Below are positions 25,132-33,770 of a DNA stretch of 64,000 bases, piece by piece. The notes under the pieces were generated by a model. That model was given only the letters and a program-made list of their open reading frames with translations. It had not been told where the DNA came from and searched no databases. The stretch spans positions 4,221,913-4,285,912 of the forward strand of contig NZ_CP130318.1 in NCBI RefSeq assembly GCF_032268605.1. The letters run 5' to 3'. Source of the stretch: Paenibacillus aurantius. Its GTDB lineage: Bacteria; Bacillota; Bacilli; Paenibacillales; NBRC-103111. Both the position numbers and the translations under genes were made by a program. Position 1 is the stretch's first letter; the number at the start of each line of letters is the position of its first letter.

Positions 25132-25165
25132 AAACACCTCTTTTTTGATAAGAGGTGTTTTGCTT
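25132..25165 (+). terminator. intrinsic terminator after DUF4247 gene
   Basis: AAACACCTCT...AAGAGGTGTTT hairpin with a T-rich tail. Confidence 0.85.
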
Positions 25166-25220
25166 TGTGTCCCGGGGATGAATTATACATAGAGGGCCAA
25201 ACTAACTTAGAGGTGTAAAC

Positions 25221-26039
25221 ATGAAGAACATTTGGAGCGTACTGGCTATCCTACTCAGTGCCGTCCTTCTGACTGTAGGCTTTAACCTGCTGCTCATCCC
25301 CCATCAGCTGATTACCGGCGGCCTTTCGGGGATCGCCATGATCATCGGCTACTTCACCGGCTTGAATATCGGGATGATCTACCTGGTCATCAACATTCCC
25401 GTTATGATCTGGGGGATGATGGTCATCGGCCGGCGGTTCGTCTTGCTGAGCGCCATCTCCGTATTCGCCACCAGCTGGTTCATGCAGCTGATCCCTGAGA
25501 GAACGATTACCCCGGACACCATTCTCGGCTCCGTTTTCGGCGCCGTTCTAATCGGCATTGCCACAGGTCTTTCCCTCCGGGCGGGGGGATCGACGGGAGG
25601 CTTCGACATTATCGGCTCGATTCTAACGCGCAACCGGGACTTCCCTCTCGGCATGGTATTGTTCGGACTGAACGGTTTAGTGATTCTGGCATTGGGGTAT
25701 TATAAAGGTGACTGGAGCCTGGCTTTATATTCCATGCTCTCCATGTACATTACCGGCAAGGTGATGGATATGATCCATATCCGTCATATCAAGGTGACGG
25801 CCTTCATCGTTACCCGCAACAAAGAAAAGCTCGTTCAACGGCTGCTGCAGCACCGAGGGGTGACGCTTATCAAGACCGAAGGGGCTTTTTCCAAGCAGGA
25901 GCATGACATGCTGATGACGGTCACGACCCGCTACGAGCTCGCCGAACTGAAGAAGATCGTGCTGGAGAACGACCCCAAGGCCTTTGTCAATATTGTCGAA
26001 ACGGTTGGCATTATTGGAGAATTTCGCCGCACAAATTAG
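25221..26039 (+). CDS. YitT-family membrane protein (DUF161/DUF2179)
   Basis: 272 residues, SD GAGGTG. Five predicted helices in residues 5-180, with the family motifs ITGGLSGIAMI and GGSTGGFDIIG. A cytosolic DUF2179 domain (about 190-268) follows, with VTLIKTEGAFSK and EFRRTN at the end. YitT-type proteins are widespread in Firmicutes with several paralogues per genome; transport or signalling has been proposed but not proven. Its own promoter candidate, TTGCTT-18-TATACA, lies just after the preceding terminator, so it is likely an independent unit. Confidence 0.9.
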   Translation: MKNIWSVLAILLSAVLLTVGFNLLLIPHQLITGGLSGIAMIIGYFTGLNIGMIYLVINIPVMIWGMMVIGRRFVLLSAISVFATSWFMQLIPERTITPDTILGSVFGAVLIGIATGLSLRAGGSTGGFDIIGSILTRNRDFPLGMVLFGLNGLVILALGYYKGDWSLALYSMLSMYITGKVMDMIHIRHIKVTAFIVTRNKEKLVQRLLQHRGVTLIKTEGAFSKQEHDMLMTVTTRYELAELKKIVLENDPKAFVNIVETVGIIGEFRRTN

Positions 26040-26180
26040 ACCATGGTTCCCTAACATTTTCACGGATATATGTTATAATAAGAGGGTAATTTCATATTTG
26101 CCCCGTACTGGTTTAGCTGCAGCAGCCACTGGCGTTCCAATTCTTTTTCGCAAGAAAATACGATTGGGAGGGTGATGTTT

Positions 26181-26369
26181 GTGGAAACCGTAAAACTGGC
26201 CAGCATTGTTATGAAATTAACCCCTCAAATGTATCCCTTCCTCAAGAAGAACGAATTGGACTCGGACATCGTCCTGGTCAACGGGATCGACGCTTTGGAA
26301 GAGGAAGACGCACTTGAGATTATTCAATTCAGTATTTCTGAACACCAAAAAGACGCCTGTCTCCACTGA
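26181..26369 (+). CDS. conserved small protein, unknown function
   Basis: 62 residues from GTG 26181, eight bases after GGGAGGG; ATG 26175 and GTG 26172 are in frame but too close to that SD. The sequence (starts METVKLASIVMKLTP) has no membrane segment and is acidic in the second half. A TATAAT element about 100 bases upstream and a terminator whose 5' arm overlaps the stop codon support a real, separate gene. I do not recognise the family. Confidence 0.6.
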   Translation: METVKLASIVMKLTPQMYPFLKKNELDSDIVLVNGIDALEEEDALEIIQFSISEHQKDACLH

Positions 26370-26383
26370 GGCGTCTTTTTTTT
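26347..26383 (+). terminator. strong intrinsic terminator
   Basis: AAAAAGACGCCT / AGGCGTCTTTTTTTT hairpin, 10-base loop; overlaps the stop codon of the small gene and could also serve the convergent MFS gene. Confidence 0.92.
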
Positions 26384-26414
26384 GCGGAACGGATGCCGGG
26401 GAGCGGCCCCTCCG

Positions 26415-27560
26415 TTATCTCTTCCTCTGGCGTGCATGAGTCACAAGAAACAGAACGGCGGAGATCGCCGTAAGGACGGTGCCGAACAGGTACATTCCCG
26501 TCCCGCCGTATTCATCCTGGAACCAGCCCCCTACGAAGCCTCCCGTAATGCCGGCGAGTCCCAAGAAGACGGCGGACAGCAAGGCCTGCCCCGTGGAACG
26601 AAGCTCTTCCGGAATAAGGCGTACCGCATATTGGACCGCGACAAGCCAGAACACGGCGTAGGTGACGCTGTGGGTCAGCTGCAGGAACACAAGCACCCAA
26701 GGGTCGTGGATGTAAGCATACAGCAGCCAGCGGATTGTGTAGAGAACCGAAACCAGCCCGAGTACCGCCAGCTCGTGATACCGGTTCATGTAGCGCCCCA
26801 GCAGCGCAAAGGTGGGGATCTCCCCTGCCGCCGCAAGAGCCCAGGCCAAGCTTATCATTCCCGGGCTCGCCCCCAGGGACTGCAGGTACAGGCCGAATAA
26901 CGCATCGTTCATGCGATGGGGAATGGTAATAAGGAAGACCATAACCAGAAACCACAGAAACGTCCGGTTATGAAAGACCGCCTTCATGGAGGCCCACGTA
27001 AGCCGGGGGCCAGCGGCCGGCTTATCCTTCAGGAACAGCATCAGAATCATGGGAACTATCCACAGCAGCCAATACATCACCCCGATATTCGCCACCCCGC
27101 CGAACAGCGGGAGAAGCGATCCGGTTCCGGCGGCCAGGAGCAGAAAGCCGACAGAGCCCCACATCCGGATAGAGCCGTAGGACAAGCCCCGTTCCATCGC
27201 CATCCGGATGTTGAGGCTGTCGAGCAAAGGGGTGGCCGGAAGCATAAAGAAATAGAGCAGGAGCACGAATAGTAACGTCGCCGAATAGCCGGCGGCGAAA
27301 AACAGCCCGAAGCTCGAGGCGATCGTTAACGACCACAGGGTAAAGATAATCCATTTGATCGATTGGAGACGGTCGCTCAAATAGCCCCACATCGGTTGGG
27401 CGAAGACGGCAACGAACGGGCCGATCATCATAAAGAGGCCGATCTCCTGGTTGGTAAACCCGCGCAGAGCAAAGTATAACGGAAGCAGCGGCAGCAGGAT
27501 AGATTGGGTGGCAAAAAAGAAAAAGTTAAGGCCGCGCAAAAGATGGGTCTGGTTGTTCAA
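26415..27560 (-). CDS. MFS permease (LacY/NupG-like)
   Basis: 381 residues from TTG 27560 after GAAGGA; the upstream extension lacks an SD. Twelve helices. Features include FFFFATQSILLPLLPLYF in helix 1, the motif-A-like loop WGYLSDRL, and YGSIRMWGSVGF before helix 5, typical of the MFS_1-like branch that includes the nucleoside/sugar-proton symporters. The second half has DEYGGTGMY before the last helix. It resembles the permease at 36344-37546 in layout and motifs (YGSIRMWGSVGF versus YASYRVWGSIGF), so the two are paralogues. Substrate unknown. Confidence 0.82.
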   Translation of the reverse strand: MNNQTHLLRGLNFFFFATQSILLPLLPLYFALRGFTNQEIGLFMMIGPFVAVFAQPMWGYLSDRLQSIKWIIFTLWSLTIASSFGLFFAAGYSATLLFVLLLYFFMLPATPLLDSLNIRMAMERGLSYGSIRMWGSVGFLLLAAGTGSLLPLFGGVANIGVMYWLLWIVPMILMLFLKDKPAAGPRLTWASMKAVFHNRTFLWFLVMVFLITIPHRMNDALFGLYLQSLGASPGMISLAWALAAAGEIPTFALLGRYMNRYHELAVLGLVSVLYTIRWLLYAYIHDPWVLVFLQLTHSVTYAVFWLVAVQYAVRLIPEELRSTGQALLSAVFLGLAGITGGFVGGWFQDEYGGTGMYLFGTVLTAISAVLFLVTHARQRKR

Positions 27561-27843
27561 TGGGTTTCCTTCTCTTCTTTGGGGATGGGGTAGACCCGCC
27601 TGGCAGGCCGACCCTCTAACTATAGCAAAACCCTGCCAAACTTCAACTAGTAGATGACATAAGCAACATATGCCAAAATACCTGTGTTCTTCAAGTCCCA
27701 AGTCCTTTATAATGATACCATTGTGCGTCATGGAGCCGTTTCCGGTTTAAAAGAATAAGAACTGTCTTTTTATTCCTTTTTATGGTCAGGAGTTTCGTCG
27801 GCCGCAATAGCTAAAGAGAAGATAAAATGGGAGAGAGAAGAAA

Positions 27844-29013
27844 ATGGAATCAATTTTGGCAGCTCTGCTTATGGCCTGGGGAAGCGTTACCGCTGCGAGC
27901 CCTCAAGCCACTCTGGATCAAGTCGTGACGGCATCCCTTACCCCTCCGCCTCCTGTCACCCAGCCGGCGCAAGGCGGCTCATCCGATGACTATTTAATGC
28001 CTGTTAACAAGCAGGACCCCCAGAAGGATGCTCCCGTTATCAAAGGCATCTATTCAACGGCCCACAGTGCGGGCGGGGCCCGGTTCAGCTCTCTGGTCAA
28101 GCTGTTGGACGATACGGAACTAAATTCTATGGTTATCGATATTAAGGACGACAACGGATACATAACGTATTTAACCGGCAACCCTGAACTGGCGGCAACC
28201 GGTGCGGAACAGAAATACATCGCCGATCTTCCGAAGGTAATGGCCACTCTTAAGGAGCATGACATCTATCCGATTGCCCGGATCGTGGTCTTCAAGGATA
28301 CGATTCTCGCGAAGAAGAAACCGGAGCTGTCTTACGTCAACCCCGACGGCTCCCTCTGGCTGAACGGCAAGGGAGACGGCTTCGTTAACCCGTACAGCAA
28401 GGACGTATGGGAGTATAACCTCACGGTCGCCAAGGAGGCGGTGAAGGCCGGCTTCAAGGAAATCGAATTCGATTACGTCCGTTTCCCCGAGGGCTTCGAA
28501 ACCCGGGCGGACAAACTCAAATACGTAAAAGACGACCGCACCCGGCTGCAAGCCGTGTCGGAATTCGTCAAATATGCGAGAGAACAGCTTAATCCGCTTG
28601 GCGTCCGGGTTTCCGTGGATATTTTCGGCTACGCGGCTTCCGCACCGGCAGCCGGAATCGGCCAGGACTTCAGCAAGATATCCCAGAACGTCGACGTTAT
28701 CTGCCCGATGATTTACCCGAGCCATTACACGGCCGGCTGGTTCGGCGCCAAGGTGCCGGATGCCGAGCCTTACAAGACAATCAACGGGGCCAGCATCGAC
28801 ATCCACAAGAAGCTGGAGCCGCTTGGAACGAATAAGCCGATCAACCGGCCCTGGATTCAAGACTTTACCGCCACCTGGATCCCCGGGCACATCAAATACG
28901 GCAAGCACGAGGTGGAGGAACAGATCCGCGCCCTGAAAGACAACGGAATCAATGAATTCCTTCTGTGGAATGCCGGAAATTCGTATACCCCTGACGTAAA
29001 TTACAAGCCGTAA
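27844..29013 (+). CDS. secreted putative glycoside hydrolase (DUF4015 type)
   Basis: 389 residues, SD GGGAGAG. A short hydrophobic N-terminus (signal peptide-like, cleavage near VTAASP) is followed by a Pro/Thr-rich linker to about residue 55. A TIM-barrel-like domain of the putative glycoside hydrolase family PF13200 follows: VKGIYST-type start, MVIDIKDDNG, ARIVVFKD, the acidic motif IEFDYVRFPEG, DIFGYAAS, ICPMIYPSHY and FLLWNAGNSY near the end. The Asp/Glu in IEFDYVRFP are the probable catalytic residues. The substrate is unknown but the location suggests a wall polysaccharide. Monocistronic. Confidence 0.85.
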   Translation: MESILAALLMAWGSVTAASPQATLDQVVTASLTPPPPVTQPAQGGSSDDYLMPVNKQDPQKDAPVIKGIYSTAHSAGGARFSSLVKLLDDTELNSMVIDIKDDNGYITYLTGNPELAATGAEQKYIADLPKVMATLKEHDIYPIARIVVFKDTILAKKKPELSYVNPDGSLWLNGKGDGFVNPYSKDVWEYNLTVAKEAVKAGFKEIEFDYVRFPEGFETRADKLKYVKDDRTRLQAVSEFVKYAREQLNPLGVRVSVDIFGYAASAPAAGIGQDFSKISQNVDVICPMIYPSHYTAGWFGAKVPDAEPYKTINGASIDIHKKLEPLGTNKPINRPWIQDFTATWIPGHIKYGKHEVEEQIRALKDNGINEFLLWNAGNSYTPDVNYKP

Positions 29014-29084
29014 CTCCCTTCCCGCCGGATTGCAACGGTTCGAATCAACCGGCCGTTCGGCTATCGGAAGCCCATAATCCTGCA

Positions 29085-29123
29085 GCAAAAGGGCGCCTCC
29101 CCTAGTGGAAGGCGCCCTTTTGC
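29085..29123. terminator. intrinsic terminator
   Basis: Perfect 13-base arms GCAAAAGGGCGCC / GGCGCCCTTTTGC after the glycoside hydrolase gene. Confidence 0.88.
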
Positions 29124-29244
29124 TGTAGGGATCCCTAATTCCTCTCCTCCTCAACCCCGTTGGTTGACGCTTTTCCGGCTTCGTCCCTGAGCCTCAGCCC
29201 GGTTATTGGCGCTTGGCCCGTTTCGCTTCGCGGGAATGTACGAA

Positions 29245-29275
29245 AGAGAGAACCCCGCTTGATAGAGTTCTCTCT
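29245..29275 (-). terminator. hairpin downstream of the FMN reductase gene
   Basis: AGAGAGAAC / GTTCTCTCT stem 18 bases after the stop on the minus strand; the U-run is short. Confidence 0.6.
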
Positions 29276-29292
29276 CCCTTGAGGAAACGGAT

Positions 29293-29835
29293 TTACGCTT
29301 CCTTCTTCAATTGACCGGCCAACTGGAGGAAATAATTCAGCGCCCGTATGGCGCGCTCCTTAACGGCAACGCTTGCCGGCTCTCCGGATGAGTCGAACTC
29401 CCGCTGGTCCCCGCCAATCGAGATCCATTCCGGCGAATTGATTCCGTGCACATTGCGGACCAGAACCTGCATCTGCTGCAAGGAGCTTACCCCAACGGCT
29501 CCCCCGGCCGAGCTGACGGACAGAACGGCCTTGGAATCGAACTCGGCCCCGCCCATATGGTCCAGGGCGTTCTTCAGCACGCCTGACATGCCCCCGTGAT
29601 ATTCGGGCGTTGCCAGAATAATGGCATCCGCCGCGGCCGCCGCTTTCTTCATCTCCGTCAGGTTGGCATCCCCCTCCGGATAGCCCTCCGGCGTATAGAA
29701 GGAAACCGGCTTTTCGTACAGGTCGAAGAAGACCGTCGCGCAGTCGCGGGCCTGCAGCTCTTTCTCCAGGTAACGGCAGATTTGCGTGCTTGTGGCGTCC
29801 TTGCGGTTGCTTCCCGCTAGAATAAAAATGTTCAT
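29293..29835 (-). CDS. NADPH-dependent FMN reductase family oxidoreductase
   Basis: 180 residues, SD GAGGAGG. Flavodoxin-like fold: the FMN phosphate loop GSNRKDATST at residues 8-17, and the family motif TPEYHGGMSGVLKNALDH in the middle with the isoalloxazine contacts. Typical members reduce quinones, azo dyes or chromate in vitro and supply reduced FMN. It lies 15 bases after a DUF3906 gene on the same strand, so the pair is an operon; no monooxygenase partner (such as ssuD) is present. Confidence 0.88.
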   Translation of the reverse strand: MNIFILAGSNRKDATSTQICRYLEKELQARDCATVFFDLYEKPVSFYTPEGYPEGDANLTEMKKAAAAADAIILATPEYHGGMSGVLKNALDHMGGAEFDSKAVLSVSSAGGAVGVSSLQQMQVLVRNVHGINSPEWISIGGDQREFDSSGEPASVAVKERAIRALNYFLQLAGQLKKEA

Positions 29836-29850
29836 CGTCGTATTCCTCCT

Positions 29851-30057
29851 CTAAGCTTTGGTTTCAATAACATAACCGGCTCCCTTATCGGCGCGCTTCT
29901 TCTCGACGATCGCCGCCTCCAGGACCTCGGGGGTCCGTATGAAGTGGCGGGCCAGCTGCCCCTCCAGGGACTGAAACGCTTTCTCGTCCGATTCGGCCAG
30001 GACGACCAAATAGACGGTTTGGTCTTTCAGAACAATCTCAAGCTTGTACAGGAACAT
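29851..30057 (-). CDS. DUF3906 small protein
   Basis: 68 residues from ATG 30057, six bases after AGGAGG; the frame extends upstream but without an SD. It starts MFLYKLEIVLKDQTVY and contains VVLAESDEKAF and AIVEKKRADKG, matching my memory of the DUF3906 family of about 65 residues in Bacilli. No function is known. It leads the operon with the FMN reductase and is divergent from a peroxiredoxin gene 108 bases away, so the three may share redox-linked control. Confidence 0.75.
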   Translation of the reverse strand: MFLYKLEIVLKDQTVYLVVLAESDEKAFQSLEGQLARHFIRTPEVLEAAIVEKKRADKGAGYVIETKA

Positions 30058-30165
30058 AACGGGTCCTCCTCTGCCGGGTTTCGGCTTATTTGGTTTCATC
30101 CGGATAGAAATAGCTGTACTATATAGGTAAGCACCTAAATCCATATAAGAATGGGAGGTTAGGCT

Positions 30166-30624
30166 ATGCTCCAAGTCGGCGATACCGCTCCCTCTTTTCA
30201 AGCGGAGAGTACACAAGGAAAGATCGATCTTAAGCCATACATAGGCAGGCAGCCGATCGTGCTTATCTTCTATCCGAAGAACGAGACGCCGATCTGCACG
30301 AAGCAGCTATGCGCCGTCCGTGACTCCAAGCAGCAGTACGCCCGCTACCACGCGCTTGTCCTCGGGGTCAACCAAGGCTCCCTTCAGCAGCACGAGAAGT
30401 TTGCCCGCCATCACGGCTACGACTTCCCCTTGTTGTCCGATTCCGATGGAGAAATCAACAAAAGCTATGACGTAGGGAACTTTCTTTTTGGCCTGATCGG
30501 CCAGAACCGCATCGTTTACGTAATAGGATTGGACGGGAAGATTGCCTACGCCCGTAAGGGAAACCGCCCCACATCCGAAATTCTGGAAGCGCTGGAATCG
30601 GCCGTCGGGGCCCCGCAGTCTTGA
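30166..30624 (+). CDS. peroxiredoxin, BCP/AhpC-TSA family
   Basis: 152 residues, SD GGGAGG. Thioredoxin fold peroxiredoxin with FYPKNETPICTKQLC: the first Cys (about 45) is peroxidatic and the second five residues on may resolve it, as in atypical BCP-type enzymes. In classical BCP the pattern is PGCTxEAC, so ICTKQLC is a variant. The SDSDGEINKSYDV block is typical. It should reduce hydroperoxides using thioredoxin. The next gene, a 2-hydroxyacid dehydrogenase, begins 40 bases after the stop and may be co-transcribed. Confidence 0.88.
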   Translation: MLQVGDTAPSFQAESTQGKIDLKPYIGRQPIVLIFYPKNETPICTKQLCAVRDSKQQYARYHALVLGVNQGSLQQHEKFARHHGYDFPLLSDSDGEINKSYDVGNFLFGLIGQNRIVYVIGLDGKIAYARKGNRPTSEILEALESAVGAPQS

Positions 30625-30664
30625 CCGCTGCCAGCCTTTACACTTTCAGTCAGGAGAATCCGCT

Positions 30665-31621
30665 ATGATCAGATTAACGGCCGTCACCAATATGGACCTT
30701 ACTCCGCTAGTTGATAACTGGCCCCGCGACCTTACGGACCAGGTAGAGTTTACTTGGTACCGAAAAGCCGAGGAGGCCCTCCCTCACCTGGGGGAAACCG
30801 AGGGGCTGCTTACCTCGTACCGTCTCCAAGATCAACTCCTGGATGCGGCCCCCAAGCTAAAATGGGTACAGGTGTCATCCGCCGGCGTCGATATGGTCCC
30901 CCTTGAAGCGCTGGCCGACAGAAACATTGTGTTAACCAACGCAAGCGGCGTCCACTCCATTCAAATGAGCGAGCATGCCCTTGGCGCCATGCTGTACTGG
31001 GCGAGGCGGTTCCGGGAGTTCGACCGCAGCCAGCAGGAGAAGCGTTGGGCCCGCCGCGTCCCGACCGGCGAACTCCATGGCCAAACCGTCGGCATCTTGG
31101 GGACCGGAAGCATCGGCAAGGCCATCGCCCAAAAGGCGAAGGCTTTCGGAATGACCGTCTACGGCTATAACCGGTCGGGCGGGGACAGCCCCGAGTATGA
31201 CGTAACGCTGACCGGTCAAGAAGGGCTTACCCGTCTGCTGCGAGAAAGCGATTATGTCGTATCCCTTCTGCCCAAAACAGCGGAAACCGAAAAACTTTTG
31301 GGGCTTGAGCAATTTCAGCGCATGAAAATCAACGCCTACTTCATCAACCTGGGCCGCGGCGAAGTCGTAGACGAATCCGCATTGATTCAAGCCCTGAACG
31401 AGAAGTGGATTGCCGGCGCCGCGCTCGATGTATTCGAGGAGGAGCCCCTGCCGGAGGATTCCCCCTTCTGGGAAATGGAGCAGGTGCTCCTGACACCCCA
31501 TGTCTCGGGAAACTCCCCCCATTATGTAGAAAGGCTCGCCGGGATTTATTACGACAATGTCCGGCGCTTCCTTAAGGGAGAAGCCTTGCGAAATACCGTG
31601 GATTACGGAGCCGGCTACTAA
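30665..31621 (+). CDS. D-2-hydroxyacid dehydrogenase family protein
   Basis: 318 residues from ATG 30665 (CAGGAG upstream). An N-terminal catalytic lobe is followed by a Rossmann domain with TVGILGTGSIGKAIA. The catalytic triad of the family is visible: Arg in NLGRGEVVD, Glu in VFEEEPLPED, His in LTPHVSGN. Family members reduce 2-oxoacids to D-2-hydroxyacids with NAD(P)H; similarity is to the GhrA/glyoxylate reductase side, but substrate cannot be read. It is followed by a shared terminator with the convergent pfk gene. Confidence 0.88.
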   Translation: MIRLTAVTNMDLTPLVDNWPRDLTDQVEFTWYRKAEEALPHLGETEGLLTSYRLQDQLLDAAPKLKWVQVSSAGVDMVPLEALADRNIVLTNASGVHSIQMSEHALGAMLYWARRFREFDRSQQEKRWARRVPTGELHGQTVGILGTGSIGKAIAQKAKAFGMTVYGYNRSGGDSPEYDVTLTGQEGLTRLLRESDYVVSLLPKTAETEKLLGLEQFQRMKINAYFINLGRGEVVDESALIQALNEKWIAGAALDVFEEEPLPEDSPFWEMEQVLLTPHVSGNSPHYVERLAGIYYDNVRRFLKGEALRNTVDYGAGY

Positions 31622-31648
31622 GCCGGCCGGAACTCCGCCCCACTCTAA

Positions 31649-31690
31649 GCACAAAGGCCCTGTCGCGGTTCAAGCGGCGGGCCTTTGTGC
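31649..31690. terminator. bidirectional terminator
   Basis: Perfect 12-base arms GCACAAAGGCCC / GGGCCTTTGTGC with an 18-base loop between convergent genes. Confidence 0.85.
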
Positions 31691-31705
31691 GGTTTTCGTA
31701 GGGGA

Positions 31706-32671
31706 TTATTGGGACAGACGAAGGCCCAGGTTATACAGCTCCATGTTGAATTCTTTCTTCGTGTTGACCACCAAGTCGATATCCGTAGCCACGAGCTCGC
31801 CGCGGATAATTCCGCAGGCTTTGCCGGAGTCGCCTTCCAAGAGACGGCGCACGGCAAAGTCTCCAAGCCGGCTTGCCAGAATCCGGTCGTTGTGAGTCGG
31901 CGTTCCTCCCCGCTGAATGTGGCCGAGCACGGTCACCCTCGGGTCGATGTTATTGTGCTCATACAGCTCCCGGGCGATATCCTCTCCCTTGCCGGCTCCT
32001 TCGGCCACGATGATGATACTGTGGCGTTTGCCGGATTGGAAGTTCTCTTTCATACGGTTCGCGACTTCCTCCAGGTTATAAGGAACCTCCGGAACAAGAA
32101 TGGTCTCCGCTCCGCTCGCCAGTCCGGAGTACAGGGCGATATCCCCGCAGTGACGTCCCATGACTTCTACCAGCGAGGAACGCTCGTGGGAGGTCATCGT
32201 GTCGCGGAGCTTGTTGATGGCGTCCACCACTATGCTGACTGCGGTATCGAAGCCGATGGTAAAGTCGGTGAACGAGATATCGTTATCGATCGTGCCCGGC
32301 AGGCCCATAGTCCGGATCCCGAGCTTGCTCAGCTTATTGGCGCCTTGGTAGGAGCCGTCCCCGCCGATGACGACAAGAGCGTCGATCCCCCGCTTGCGGA
32401 GATTGTCGGCAGCCGTCTGCTGGCCTTCCGGCGTTATCATCTCTTTGCAGCGGGCGGTTTGAAGGATGGTTCCTCCCCGCTGAATAATATCGCCCACGCT
32501 GCGCAGGTCCATCTTGCGGATATCATCATGGATCAGCCCGTAGTAGCCCCGCTGCACGGCATAGACTTCCAAATTGTGAAAAAGTGCACTTCGAACCACG
32601 GCGCGAACCGCGGCGTTCATTCCCTGGGAGTCGCCTCCGCTCGTTAATACGGCAATCGATTTAACAGACAT
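31706..32671 (-). CDS. pfkA: ATP-dependent 6-phosphofructokinase paralogue
   Basis: 321 residues from ATG 32671 (SD AAGGAGG 11 bases upstream; ATG 32701 is in frame). Full-length bacterial PFK. Catalytic PGTIDNDI, GGDGS, TARC with the ATP-binding Arg, MGRHCGD, AEGAG and LGHIQRGG are all present. Two conserved places differ from B. subtilis PfkA: GGDSPGMN reads GGDSQGMN, and NDIPGTD reads NDISFTD. It is not next to pyk, accA/accD or dnaE, the usual Bacillus partners. It may therefore be a second PFK with altered regulation. The gene is preceded by the DUF2600 operon at 19 bases and may belong to that transcript. Confidence 0.88.
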   Translation of the reverse strand: MSVKSIAVLTSGGDSQGMNAAVRAVVRSALFHNLEVYAVQRGYYGLIHDDIRKMDLRSVGDIIQRGGTILQTARCKEMITPEGQQTAADNLRKRGIDALVVIGGDGSYQGANKLSKLGIRTMGLPGTIDNDISFTDFTIGFDTAVSIVVDAINKLRDTMTSHERSSLVEVMGRHCGDIALYSGLASGAETILVPEVPYNLEEVANRMKENFQSGKRHSIIIVAEGAGKGEDIARELYEHNNIDPRVTVLGHIQRGGTPTHNDRILASRLGDFAVRRLLEGDSGKACGIIRGELVATDIDLVVNTKKEFNMELYNLGLRLSQ

Positions 32672-32690
32672 CTTACATTCTTCCTCCTTG

Positions 32691-33770
32691 TTACTTGACA
32701 ATAGACCGGATCCACATGCTGTTGACCCAGAAAAAGACCCGGGTTAACGGGCTGTTCTTCATTAAAGCTCTGGAAATCCGGCGGACCTCGTATTGTTTCT
32801 TAACCTTAGGGTCCGACAGATAGAGCGCAAGCAAGCCTTCTATAATCATCCGGTGAAAAGCAGGCGCCTTCAGGCCGTCAATTCGTTCTTTGGCCCGTTC
32901 GGCTACCTCCGCCACGCGGGCGGCCGTCTCCTCCATGTCCCGGTAATAGAAACAAAAGTTCAAATCTCCCCCGGCGCGGTCCTCTTCCTGGTCGATCAAA
33001 TAATCCAGAAGAATATGAAGGGCGCAAACATAAGGAAAATAGGCCCCCAGAATAACGTTCGCTTCCTCCTCCGGAAAATCGGGGTCCGCCGCCGCCAGGA
33101 AATACAAAAACACACCGAGGGTGGAGCCGGCGGCTGCGGCAAATTCATTCCAGTAAATGCCGGGAACCTCCGCTTTGTGCCTCTCCCACCATTGAAGAAG
33201 GGCCTGCTCCCTCAGGTCGCGGCGGATATGCTTGTGGACCTGCAGCTCTGCATATAACCGGACCAGCCGGATAACCGGCGCTTGAACCTTGCTGTAAGAC
33301 GGAAGCCGACCGATGCACTGCCTGCAGGTTTCCACCAGGTGCCGGAGGTAGCCGCCGTCTTCCTTCTCTGACCGGAAAGCATAGTAATCCCCGGGTACGC
33401 GTTCCGGATCCACCGCATCCAGCATGGCCTCATGCAGGCTTCGGAAATCCTCGGGATCGAGCGATGTGCTCCGGTCGCACAGGTTATCCAGGTAGTCACT
33501 GATGGTCTGGAAAGCGACGATGAGCGGAATCAGATCATGACGCGCATGAAGCCCGGCGGCCGCGTAGACCGCTCCTCCCTGGCAGTGGAAGGCCTTGGTC
33601 GCGAGACTGGCCAGTGCCTGCCGCCGGAGCTCCTCATCCGGGATCCGCTCCGCCTCATCTCTCCACTGCTTAAGCGAGGCCCGGACCGAAGGCAGGACAA
33701 ACCGGTAAACCCGGTACATGAGCCCAAAGGGATGCCTGGGATAATCCAGAGAGCTGCCGGCGCGTCTCAC
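32691..33770 (-). CDS. DUF2600 family protein, tetraprenyl-beta-curcumene synthase-like (YtpB)
   Basis: 359 residues from GTG 33770, whose GTGA overlaps the TGA of the upstream gene, a clear coupling signal. All-alpha protein with aspartate-rich segments typical of the family, AFQTISDYLDNLCDRSTS near residue 100 and LHILLDYLIDQEED near 250. No classical DDxxD is present. B. subtilis YtpB converts all-trans-heptaprenyl diphosphate to a C35 terpene. Here the likely substrate is also a long polyprenyl diphosphate, but the product is unknown. Partners in the operon are two unrecognised genes, and pfkA follows. Confidence 0.82.
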   Translation of the reverse strand: MRRAGSSLDYPRHPFGLMYRVYRFVLPSVRASLKQWRDEAERIPDEELRRQALASLATKAFHCQGGAVYAAAGLHARHDLIPLIVAFQTISDYLDNLCDRSTSLDPEDFRSLHEAMLDAVDPERVPGDYYAFRSEKEDGGYLRHLVETCRQCIGRLPSYSKVQAPVIRLVRLYAELQVHKHIRRDLREQALLQWWERHKAEVPGIYWNEFAAAAGSTLGVFLYFLAAADPDFPEEEANVILGAYFPYVCALHILLDYLIDQEEDRAGGDLNFCFYYRDMEETAARVAEVAERAKERIDGLKAPAFHRMIIEGLLALYLSDPKVKKQYEVRRISRALMKNSPLTRVFFWVNSMWIRSIVK

